Shown here: one piece after another, positions 1-5,052 of the stretch
Numbering within the stretch: position 1 is the stretch's first letter
Layout of the letters: every line of letters begins with the position of its first letter
The notes under the pieces: model-generated
What the model was told of the DNA's origin: nothing
The model's input: the letters and a program-made list of their open reading frames with translations, nothing else
The model's database searches: none
Assembly (NCBI GenBank): GCA_002385465.1
Contig: DGDN01000056.1
Location: 1-6,808, forward strand
Origin: Candidatus Fermentithermobacillaceae bacterium UBA3951
GTDB taxonomy: Bacteria; Bacillota; Sulfobacillia; Fermentithermobacillales; Fermentithermobacillaceae
DNA length: 6,808 nt
Reading direction: 5' to 3'
Program-made: the position numbers and the translations under genes

Positions 1-1165
1 CTTCCAAAGCGGGCCTCGTCCAGTCGATGACTTCCTCACCTCTTGAGAGGTGCGGGGCCAGGCTGGCTCTTGATTCGTCTTGAGGGGTCCTGGGGATCTG
101 GCCCAGGGTCATGAGGTACACTACCTCCCGAAGAGCATGCGCCCCCACCGAAGCCAGTCTCTTCTCAAGTGTACCGAAAGTCTCATTTGGCCCTATGGGT
201 ACCTCCTTCTTTAGCGCAATGTCGCCTGCGTCCATCCGCTCACTCATGTGGATGATGGAGACCCCGGTAACCTCGTCGCCGTTCATAACGGCCCTCTGAA
301 TGGGGTTGCCGCCTCTATACTTCGGAAGCAGCGAGGGGTGAAGGTTCAGACAGCCAAGCTGAGGCGCATGCAAGATCTCCTTGGGAAGCTTCTGCCCGAA
401 GGCGACCACGATCACAAAGTGAGGCTTTATGGCCAGGATCTTTTCCACGATGTGAGGCTCTGAGACTCGCTCTGAGGTGAGGACAGGAATGCCGAGCTCA
501 ATGGCCCTTCTCTTAACCGGAGTGGCAAGGAGCTCCTGTTTCCTGCCAAAAGGCCTGTCGGGCTGGGTCACAACAAGTTCTACCTTGACTCCGGCAGAAA
601 CCAGTTCATCCAGGGAAGGCAGGGCAAACTCGGGGCTCCCCATGAAGACCGCGCGTATCTCCCTCTCGTTTCCTTCCTCGTCCCTTGACCCGTCCTCAGG
701 CTCTTCCTCCTTTACCTCCGAGATGGTCGAAGCACGGTCGCTGTACAATATCCCGTCCAAGTGGTCGATTTCATGGCACAGGGCCCTCGCAAGGTACCCT
801 TCTCCGTCGACCCAAACGCTATGCCCGTCCCGGTCGAGGGCGCGGACACTCACTCTGAGGGGCCTCTCCACCTCACCGACATAACCCGGAAGGCTGAGGC
901 ACCCCTCGATACCCGTCTGGGTCTCCTCGGACCGAGATACGATCTCCGGATTCACGAGGAACAGTGGCCCCTCGCCTATGTCTATAACGACCAACCTCTT
1001 TGAAACGCCGATCTGGGGAGCCGCGAGGCCGGCCCCGGAGGCATTCCGCATGGTTTCAAGCATGTCATCGAGGACCTTGCGCACTGCGTTGTTTACGCGG
1101 GGAACCGGCCTGGACACTTTGCGCAACACCGGATCTCCAAAACGCCTTATTTCATGAATCGCCAA
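1..1165 (-). CDS. def-fmt: Bifunctional peptide deformylase / methionyl-tRNA formyltransferase fusion (3' end cut by window)
   Basis: One uninterrupted frame encodes two enzymes of opposite chemistry. The N-terminal domain (about residues 1-149) is a peptide deformylase, a metalloenzyme that removes formyl from nascent proteins. It shows motif I GAGLAAPQIG (44-53), motif II EGCLSLP (87-93, metal ligand Cys89) and motif III HEIDH (131-135, ligands His131/His135, catalytic Glu132). After an acidic linker (150-169) comes methionyl-tRNA formyltransferase, which formylates initiator Met-tRNA using 10-formyl-THF. Its strand IRAVFMGSPEF begins at 170, with NLHPSLLP at 274-281; Asn274, His276 and Asp312 match the catalytic E. 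coli Asn106/His108/Asp144 in identity and spacing. The frame was checked codon by codon across the junction. The last visible residue is 388, so roughly the C-terminal 100 residues (tRNA-binding OB domain) lie outside. Start chosen: TTG at 1165, six bases after AAGGTGG (1172-1178), giving the usual MAIHEIRRFGDPVLR beginning. It lies last in the operon within the window. def and fmt are normally separate adjacent genes. A sequencing error that removed a stop is the main alternative. Confidence 0.9.
   Translation of the reverse strand, partial: MAIHEIRRFGDPVLRKVSRPVPRVNNAVRKVLDDMLETMRNASGAGLAAPQIGVSKRLVVIDIGEGPLFLVNPEIVSRSEETQTGIEGCLSLPGYVGEVERPLRVSVRALDRDGHSVWVDGEGYLARALCHEIDHLDGILYSDRASTISEVKEEEPEDGSRDEEGNEREIRAVFMGSPEFALPSLDELVSAGVKVELVVTQPDRPFGRKQELLATPVKRRAIELGIPVLTSERVSEPHIVEKILAIKPHFVIVVAFGQKLPKEILHAPQLGCLNLHPSLLPKYRGGNPIQRAVMNGDEVTGVSIIHMSERMDAGDIALKKEVPIGPNETFGTLEKRLASVGAHALREVVYLMTLGQIPRTPQDESRASLAPHLSRGEEVIDWTRPALE
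659..718 (-). other. Acidic linker joining the Def and Fmt domains
   Basis: These 20 codons encode a hydrophilic, strongly acidic stretch containing EEEPEDGSRDEEGNERE (residues 150-169). It separates the deformylase C-terminal helix and its ISE-type end from the first beta strand of Fmt. There is no stop codon and no in-frame ATG, GTG or TTG in it. The DNA is purine-rich and includes AAGGAGG (+ strand 707-713), resembling a Shine-Dalgarno sequence that may survive from an ancestral separate fmt start. The codon where a free-standing Fmt would begin is ATA (656-658), not a standard start; the first ATG afterwards (641-643) lies inside the conserved VFMG strand and would truncate it. Confidence 0.75.
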
Positions 1166-1270
1166 CAAGAACCACCTTCGCTTGCAGTATCCCTTTCTTC
1201 TCAACCGGCGTTAACCTAGCCGGGCTACTTGTAGATCTTATGTAAGTAGCGCAAGGACTTCTTCAGTCTC
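1166..1270 (-). other. Intergenic spacer between priA and def-fmt with two abutting inverted repeats
   Basis: This is the only sizeable gap in the minus-strand operon (105 bp). It contains a 7-bp inverted repeat, GCTACTT (1224-1230) with AAGTAGC (1244-1250), and directly next to it CCGGC (1205-1209) with GCCGG (1219-1223). Neither stem is followed by a T-run in the direction of transcription, so these are not convincing intrinsic terminators. I found no clear -35/-10 pair. Confidence 0.4.
1172..1178 (-). promoter_or_regulatory. Ribosome binding site deciding the TTG start of def-fmt
   Basis: AAGGTGG on the minus strand lies six bases before TTG at 1165-1163. An adjacent in-frame TTG (1168-1166) is only three bases away and therefore less likely. 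No ATG near this point would preserve the deformylase N-terminus. Confidence 0.65.
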
Positions 1271-3301
1271 TCACTCGGTCTGAGCCGAATCAATGTCAAC
1301 CAAGACCCTAAGGGAACCCGGCTTTGGCATGGATTCGAGGGCTCTTATGCACTCCGAAAGCATCTTCCCGTGATCATCGCCCTTAAGCGCAACGTGCCAC
1401 CTGTAGAGCCCCCTCATCTTCGGCTTGGGAGCGGGAGCCGGGCCGAGCACGGTTAGGGCTCCGCTTTGAGCGAGCTTCGAAACAAATCCTGAGGCCGCTT
1501 CCCTTACCCTCTCAACGCTCCTCCCTTCAAACCTTACCCTGAAAAACCTTCTGAACGGAGGATATCCCAGCATTTTTCTCATCTGCAACTCATTCTCGTA
1601 AAAGTGCGCGCCGTCCTTCAGTCCCTTTATGGCATGGTGGTCCGGGTTCCTGGTCTGGACCAAGAAACACCCTTGTGGCCCCAAGCGCCTGTCCACAAGG
1701 TCCTTAAGACCCGAAAGCAAATGGTAGGCTCTTTCAGATGCGCGAAAATCAGGCACGCTTAGAGGAGTATCGGCAGAGAGAACGCCGACCAGACCGACCG
1801 GCGGCATAAGGCCCTGTCCCAACACTATCTGGGTGCACACCAAGCACCCCGGAGAAGCTTTGCCGAAAGCGCCGAGGACTTCGGCGGGCCTTGATTTCCG
1901 GGCAACGTCCTGATCGAGCCTGAAAACCGGTATCTCCGGGAACTTCCTCTTGAACTCCGCCTCGGCCTTTTCGACCCCGAAACCTGAAAAACGCCACCTG
2001 TGCCCTCTGCAATTAGGGCAGACCACCGGAGCATCTTCCCGGAAGCCGCAGGTGTGGCACACCATTTGGGTTTCCCTCGAGTGAAATACCATGGGGACGC
2101 CGCAACGGGGACACGATACCACGCTGCCACAGTCCCTGCAAGAGACCTGGGATGAGTCGCCCCGCCGGTTTAGGAAAAGGAGCGCCCGGAGCCCGGAAGC
2201 GAAAGCGGCCTCCAGTTCTTCCTTGAGGGGCTCGGAGATTATGTCGCGCCCAAGCCTTGTTTCCTTGAGGTCAATAATCCCAAGACGAGGACCTCTGTCT
2301 TCAGGGGGTCTTTCACGTATAGAGACCCACCTGGACCGCTCCATGTTTAGGACGGCCTCCACGCTCGGATATGCGCTCCCGAACACCACGCGGGCTCCCA
2401 CCGTTCCGCGCGCCAGCGCTACGGTCCTTGCGTCGAAGAACGGCCACTCGAGGGCCTTGTGAGACGGCGAGGCCTCCTCGTCCAAGACCACCAGTCCCAA
2501 GTCCCGGACCGGCGCGAAAGCCGCCGATCTCGTCCCGGCCCCTATCTTCATCTCCCCTCTCAAGAGAGCTAGCCACGCCGCCCTCCGCAAGAGCCCCGTC
2601 ATCTCTGAGTTAAGAGAGCACACTTTTCCGGGAAACCTCTCGTTGAGCCGGGCGAGGGAGCTTTCCAGGACCTTTACTTCAGGAAATAGAAAGAGTACGC
2701 CTTTCCCGGCGCCAAGGGTTTCCTCGGCAAGCCTCAGGTAGTGATGCCACCTGAAGTCTTGACCTCCCCATATATAGAGCGCCGGCACATCCTCCATCTT
2801 CTTCCAAAGGCTAGGCTCTATCCGGCCCTCTTCGCAAGAGGCGGCCCCTCCACCATCCGGCGGGGGACCCGTGCCGCCCTTACGGCAACCTCCACCCCCT
2901 TCACGTTGAGGTGGAGACGAGCCGGCAGGGAGCCCTCCCTCTTTGAGGATGCGGACAACGCTCTTTCTCGGCACAACAGGCGGATACAGGTGCGACCACG
3001 ATGCCGCGGTTGGAGCTAAGTAGTGTCGCCCCAAAGCCGCCGTGAGGTCCAGGAGGCCGGACGGAGGCAGAAATGAAAGGTCGTAGATGTCTTCTATAGG
3101 CTTAATGTCGAACGGCGGTTTCGCGTCGCTCTCGCCGAGCACAAATCCATCTGCCTTAGCACGGCCGAAAGGCACCCGCACCTTAGCCCCTCTCGGGAGG
3201 TAGATCTCGCCGGGGTAATAATATGTGAACGCCCGGTCTCCCACGGCCGGCACGTCCACGAGGATATCCAGATATGTTGGGGCGAACTCTGCAAGGGACA
3301 C
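1271..3301 (-). CDS. priA: Primosomal protein N' (PriA), probably helicase-inactive
   Basis: PriA recognises stalled replication forks and reloads the replisome. Counted from the GTG start (676 aa), the N-terminal 3'BD domain shows the typical YLDILVDVPAVGDRAFTYYYP pattern in its first 40 residues, a winged-helix-like region follows, and the C-terminal part contains LGYPPFRR (about 579-586) and the usual domain end. The eight zinc-binding cysteines are all present (388, 391, 397, 400, 415, 418, 428, 431). The ATPase is degenerate: the Walker A position reads WGGQDFRW (178-185) instead of GxxGxGKT, DEEH is DEEA (274-277), GSATPS is GSAYPS (308-313), and the motif VI QVAGRAGR region reads GLKDLVDRR (531-539). 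Loss of helicase motifs is known in actinobacterial PriA. A Gly/Pro-rich insert lies at about 122-161. Start chosen: GTG at 3301, nine bases after GGAGGGG (3311-3317), which follows the rpoZ stop. An upstream ATG at 3355 would overlap rpoZ by 35 bases, has a weak binding site, and adds 18 residues atypical of the family. Confidence 0.92.
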   Translation of the reverse strand: MSLAEFAPTYLDILVDVPAVGDRAFTYYYPGEIYLPRGAKVRVPFGRAKADGFVLGESDAKPPFDIKPIEDIYDLSFLPPSGLLDLTAALGRHYLAPTAASWSHLYPPVVPRKSVVRILKEGGLPAGSSPPQREGGGGCRKGGTGPPPDGGGAASCEEGRIEPSLWKKMEDVPALYIWGGQDFRWHHYLRLAEETLGAGKGVLFLFPEVKVLESSLARLNERFPGKVCSLNSEMTGLLRRAAWLALLRGEMKIGAGTRSAAFAPVRDLGLVVLDEEASPSHKALEWPFFDARTVALARGTVGARVVFGSAYPSVEAVLNMERSRWVSIRERPPEDRGPRLGIIDLKETRLGRDIISEPLKEELEAAFASGLRALLFLNRRGDSSQVSCRDCGSVVSCPRCGVPMVFHSRETQMVCHTCGFREDAPVVCPNCRGHRWRFSGFGVEKAEAEFKRKFPEIPVFRLDQDVARKSRPAEVLGAFGKASPGCLVCTQIVLGQGLMPPVGLVGVLSADTPLSVPDFRASERAYHLLSGLKDLVDRRLGPQGCFLVQTRNPDHHAIKGLKDGAHFYENELQMRKMLGYPPFRRFFRVRFEGRSVERVREAASGFVSKLAQSGALTVLGPAPAPKPKMRGLYRWHVALKGDDHGKMLSECIRALESMPKPGSLRVLVDIDSAQTE
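2819..2938 (-). other. Gly/Pro-rich low-complexity insert inside PriA
   Basis: About 40 codons encode a stretch rich in Gly, Pro, Ser and Cys, including REGGGGCRKGGTGPPPDGGG. It separates the DNA-binding half of PriA from the remnant helicase core. The frame remains open through it. It resembles a flexible linker; there are no direct repeats long enough to suggest a mobile insertion. Confidence 0.5.
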
Positions 3302-3310
3302 GGTCGGTGT

Positions 3311-3317
3311 CCCCTCC
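3311..3317 (-). promoter_or_regulatory. Ribosome binding site deciding the GTG start of priA
   Basis: GGAGGGG on the minus strand starts three bases after the rpoZ TGA (3323-3321) and lies nine bases before GTG at 3301-3299. Its position between the two genes supports this start over ATG at 3355. Confidence 0.65.
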
Positions 3318-3320
3318 GGC

Positions 3321-3590
3321 TCACACAAGCGGACCGGACTCACCAGGAGACTCATCCCCGGTCCAATCGGGAGCCTCCTGGGTTTCGAGTGATACCCGGT
3401 CGCGCTTTGCGAGCGTGACGATGACTTTCCCCTGCATGATTTCGTCCAATGCGCGGATCACAGGTTTTTCACCTGGAGATGAAGGTTCATCTTTCCTGTC
3501 CACTATTTCCCTGGCCCTCTTGGCCACCGCGATTACCAAAGCATACTTTGAGCTCAGCGCTGAGCGGCTTATGTCCGCTTCAGTCATCAT
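3321..3590 (-). CDS. rpoZ: DNA-directed RNA polymerase omega subunit
   Basis: The small (89 aa) omega subunit binds the C-terminal region of beta-prime and aids assembly of RNA polymerase. The family signature is visible: SKYALVIAVAKRAREI (14-29) is the conserved first helix region, and KPVIRALDEIMQGKV (42-56) matches the second conserved block, where omega proteins typically read KPv..Al.Ei..gki. The last 25 residues are acidic and variable, as is normal. Start: ATG at 3590, with AGGAGG (3598-3603) seven bases upstream inside the gmk coding end. A second ATG follows immediately (3587). It overlaps the end of gmk by 11 bases and is followed by priA, so translation is probably coupled. Gmk next to RpoZ is a very widespread bacterial arrangement. 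Confidence 0.93.
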   Translation of the reverse strand: MMTEADISRSALSSKYALVIAVAKRAREIVDRKDEPSSPGEKPVIRALDEIMQGKVIVTLAKRDRVSLETQEAPDWTGDESPGESGPLV

Positions 3591-4170
3591 TAGCCGTCCT
3601 CCTCTTGGAACGGGCCCGCTCTCCCGCCACGATAGCGGACAGCCTTTCGGTTGCCCGGTCAAGATCAGAATTGATGATAACATAATCGTAGGTGCTGAGG
3701 TCGGACATTTCCATTTCAGCACAATCCAACCTTCGGCGCCGCTCCTCTTCGTTCTCTGTGCCTCTCCCCAATATCCGCCTCCTGAGTTCGTCCATGGATG
3801 GCGGAAGAACGAAAATGAACACTCCTTCCGGGAAGAGAGCCCTGAGTGTTCGGGCTCCCTGCACGTCCTTTTCGAGGATGACGTCGACGCCTCTCTCCAG
3901 GGCTTCCTCAATGGGCTTTCCCGGTGTCCCATAAAGATTCCCGTACACCGACGCCCATTCCACAAGCTCCTGCCTGTCCCTCATGGACACAAATTCTTCC
4001 CTGGACACAAAGAAATAATCCACTGCGTCAGCCTCGCCCGGTCTCGGCGAGCGAGTTGTAACAGAGGGACAAAAAATGAGACCCGGATCCGTGGCCAAGA
4101 GGTTACGCCTGAGCGTCCCCTTGCCGCATCCGGATGGAGCAGTTATCACAAAAAGCTTTCCTCTCGACAT
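3580..4170 (-). CDS. gmk: Guanylate kinase
   Basis: This cytoplasmic enzyme phosphorylates GMP (or dGMP) to GDP with ATP, feeding GTP synthesis. At 196 aa it has the usual length. Residues 11-19 APSGCGKGT form the P-loop (the family usually has GPSGxGKGT). SVTTRSPRPGE (36-46) contributes to GMP binding, and YGNLYGTP (76-83) and ILEKDVQGA (98-106) are the other conserved blocks, the latter usually reading E-I-D-V-Q-G, so Lys101 replaces the common Ile. RGTENEEERRRRL (136-148) corresponds to the lid segment RGTDSEExIxxRL. The ATG start at 4170 gives the standard MSRGKLFVITAPSG opening. It has only a weak ribosome binding site, 23 bases after remA, so it may depend on read-through from remA. Confidence 0.96.
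   Translation of the reverse strand: MSRGKLFVITAPSGCGKGTLRRNLLATDPGLIFCPSVTTRSPRPGEADAVDYFFVSREEFVSMRDRQELVEWASVYGNLYGTPGKPIEEALERGVDVILEKDVQGARTLRALFPEGVFIFVLPPSMDELRRRILGRGTENEEERRRRLDCAEMEMSDLSTYDYVIINSDLDRATERLSAIVAGERARSKRRTANDD
3598..3603 (-). promoter_or_regulatory. Ribosome binding site of rpoZ inside gmk
   Basis: AGGAGG lies within the last codons of gmk, seven bases before the rpoZ ATG at 3590. It selects the first of two consecutive ATG codons and fits the overlapping gene junction. Confidence 0.7.
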
Positions 4171-4193
4171 AGGTACTTATTATCTATCTCTAG

Positions 4194-4439
4194 TTACCTT
4201 ATGTCGTCAAGCCTGGATACCACCGTTTCAGGATTCACGGCGCTCAGCACTACATGTCCCGAATCGGCCACAATGACCGCGCGAGTGCGCCGGCCATGAG
4301 TCGCATCCACGAGCATCCCCCGGTCTCTTGCTTCTCCGATAATCCTACGTATTGGAGCACTCTCCGGCGACACCATGGCCACAATCCTGTTGGCCGACAC
4401 GATGTTGCCGAAACCGATATTCACCATTTGGATGCTCAT
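4194..4439 (-). CDS. remA: RemA family DNA-binding regulator (DUF370)
   Basis: RemA-family proteins are small DNA-binding regulators. In Bacillus subtilis RemA activates biofilm matrix and osmoprotection genes and forms oligomeric rings that wrap DNA. This 81-residue protein matches the family almost throughout: NIGFGNIVSANRIVAMVSP (7-25), ESAPIRRIIGEARDRG (26-41), the basic GRRTRAVIVADSGHVVLSAV (49-68) that carries the conserved paired arginines, and NPETVVSRL (69-77). The ATG at 4439 has a near-perfect AGGAGGT (4444-4450) just upstream. It sits between mihF (13-bp gap) and gmk (23-bp gap), the conserved remA-gmk-rpoZ order of Bacillota and relatives. In B. subtilis the gene upstream is yloC; here that place is held by mihF. 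Its targets in this organism cannot be read from the window. Confidence 0.94.
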   Translation of the reverse strand: MSIQMVNIGFGNIVSANRIVAMVSPESAPIRRIIGEARDRGMLVDATHGRRTRAVIVADSGHVVLSAVNPETVVSRLDDIR

Positions 4440-4443
4440 GGAA

Positions 4444-4450
4444 ACCTCCT
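4444..4450 (-). promoter_or_regulatory. Strong ribosome binding site of remA
   Basis: AGGAGGT lies in the 13-base gap after the mihF TAG, with its core five bases before the remA ATG. It is a near-perfect match to the anti-Shine-Dalgarno sequence and suggests high translation of RemA compared with gmk, whose site is poor. Confidence 0.7.
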
Positions 4451-4452
4451 GA

Positions 4453-4767
4453 CTACTTCTCCAGGAAACGGGCCAGGAGAGCCTCTCTCTGCCTCTTGCC
4501 GAGGCCCTGGACGCGCCGGGACTCGTCTATCCCGACCTCTTCCATAATCTTCTCGGCCTTTACCTTTCCAACCCTGGGCAGAGACTTGAGAAGGTAAGAA
4601 ACCTTCATTCTCTGGATGACCGCGTCATCTTTGTCGGCCAGGATGTCCGCAAATTTCACGACACCCTTCTTGAGTTTGGCCCTGAGCTCCGCCCGTGCTC
4701 TACGCATTGTCTGGGCCTTCTCCAGCGCTTTCTTTTTCTCCGCAGGAGTCAGACTCGGAAGCGCCAT
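4453..4767 (-). CDS. mihF: Actinobacterial-type integration host factor (mIHF)
   Basis: This 104-residue basic protein matches the mIHF family: a nucleoid-associated DNA-binding protein, unrelated in fold to the HU/IHF family, first known as the mycobacteriophage L5 integration host factor. It opens with MALPSLTPAEKKKALEKA, followed by a long charged helix (about 8-35) with an RRARAELRAKLKKG core. The C-terminal half has MKVSYLLKSLPRVGKVKAEK (54-73) with the LPxVGK helix-turn turn, then IMEEVGIDESRRVQGLGKRQ (74-93), resembling the S13-like H2TH DNA-binding fold. Start: ATG at 4767, with AGGAGG (4776-4781) eight bases upstream. It is the first gene of the operon seen here, next to remA and upstream of gmk; actinobacteria also place mihF directly before gmk. 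Its role here is inferred to be chromosome organisation or transcription control. Confidence 0.93.
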   Translation of the reverse strand: MALPSLTPAEKKKALEKAQTMRRARAELRAKLKKGVVKFADILADKDDAVIQRMKVSYLLKSLPRVGKVKAEKIMEEVGIDESRRVQGLGKRQREALLARFLEK

Positions 4768-4775
4768 GAATTCTC

Positions 4776-4781
4776 CCTCCT
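4776..4781 (-). promoter_or_regulatory. Ribosome binding site of mihF
   Basis: AGGAGG eight bases before the mihF ATG at 4767, within a longer purine run. It fixes the start at the conserved MALPSLTP terminus. Confidence 0.7.
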
Positions 4782-4790
4782 ATGCAGTGT

Positions 4791-4800
4791 GTTCCGGAAC
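4791..4800. repeat. Perfect 10-bp palindrome GTTCCGGAAC upstream of mihF
   Basis: GTTCCGGAAC is self-complementary, and its edge lies 23 bases before the mihF start codon and just beyond the ribosome binding site. A further GGAAC copy follows at 4804 (CATGGAAC). Its position would suit a dimeric repressor site or a small leader hairpin; no regulator is identified. Confidence 0.4.
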
Positions 4801-4824
4801 CATGGAACCTTTGTATCTATCTAA

Positions 4825-4849
4825 CGCCCACTTTGGGCGATATTCGCCC
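4825..4849. repeat. Three-arm inverted repeat with two alternative hairpins
   Basis: On the plus strand CGCCCA (4825-4830), TGGGCG (4834-4839) and TCGCCC (4844-4849) form three arms. The middle arm (with GGGCGA at 4835-4840) can pair with the left arm around a CTT loop or with the right arm around TAT, each giving six base pairs, but not both at once. If transcribed towards mihF it would lie in the leader, 58-82 bases before the start codon. No T-run follows, so it is not a simple terminator. Confidence 0.5.
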
Positions 4850-4883
4850 CATCTGGCAAAATTCCTCTTTTTACCCCATGACT

Positions 4884-4897
4884 TAATGCCTAATGCC
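4884..4897. repeat. Tandem 7-bp direct repeat TAATGCC
   Basis: Two adjacent copies of TAATGCC on the plus strand (GGCATTA on the minus strand), followed by a partial third TA. The location between divergent genes is compatible with a regulator site, but two short copies may be chance. Confidence 0.3.
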
Positions 4898-5052
4898 TAC
4901 TAGAACATATTCGACAAATTCCGCCCGCCGTGCAGGGAGAGTTTGGGCCGAATAAATCACCGCCCTAGTCCTCATATTTACTAAAGTCGCACCAAAGATG
5001 CGCCCGTTACGAGTTTCTTTCGGATTTTGGCTCTTCGGGAGGAATCCTATTC

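Larger units (their letters stand above)
4768..5052. promoter_or_regulatory. Divergent intergenic region between mihF operon and DUF4912-GH57 operon
   Basis: This 285-bp non-coding stretch separates the two oppositely transcribed operons and must contain promoters for both unless more distant ones exist. It is AT-richer than its surroundings in places (for example 4861-4920). It contains, from the mihF side, a 10-bp palindrome (4791-4800), an alternating inverted-repeat element (4825-4849) and a tandem 7-bp repeat (4884-4897). I could not identify a -35/-10 pair close to the sigma-70 consensus with correct spacing in either direction. TTGTCG (minus strand, 4917-4912) is the best -35-like hexamer towards mihF but has no good -10 partner. 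Confidence 0.5.

Noticed and set aside
641..760. Two separate genes, def and fmt, with a normal junction
   Set aside because: No stop codon occurs in frame between the HEIDH motif and the Fmt strand, and no in-frame ATG, GTG or TTG lies at the Fmt N-terminus.
477..884. Plus-strand open frame of 135 codons opposite def-fmt
   Set aside because: It lies antisense to the conserved Def motif III, the linker and the start of Fmt; no recognisable protein.
2819..2938. Mobile element or tandem-repeat insertion in priA
   Set aside because: There are no flanking duplications or terminal inverted repeats and the reading frame is kept; it is better read as a low-complexity linker.
3302..3355. Longer PriA with ATG start at 3355
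   Set aside because: It would overlap rpoZ by 35 bases, the preceding sequence has no good ribosome binding site, and the added 18 residues do not belong to the PriA pattern; GTG at 3301 has a well-placed GGAGGGG. It remains possible.
3274..4299. Long plus-strand open frame of 341 codons over rpoZ, gmk and the end of remA
   Set aside because: It is fully antisense to three well-recognised genes, shows no family resemblance and has Ser/Arg/Pro-rich shadow composition.
4825..4849. Intrinsic terminator for either divergent operon
   Set aside because: The stems are short and not followed by a T-run on either strand, and no gene ends here.
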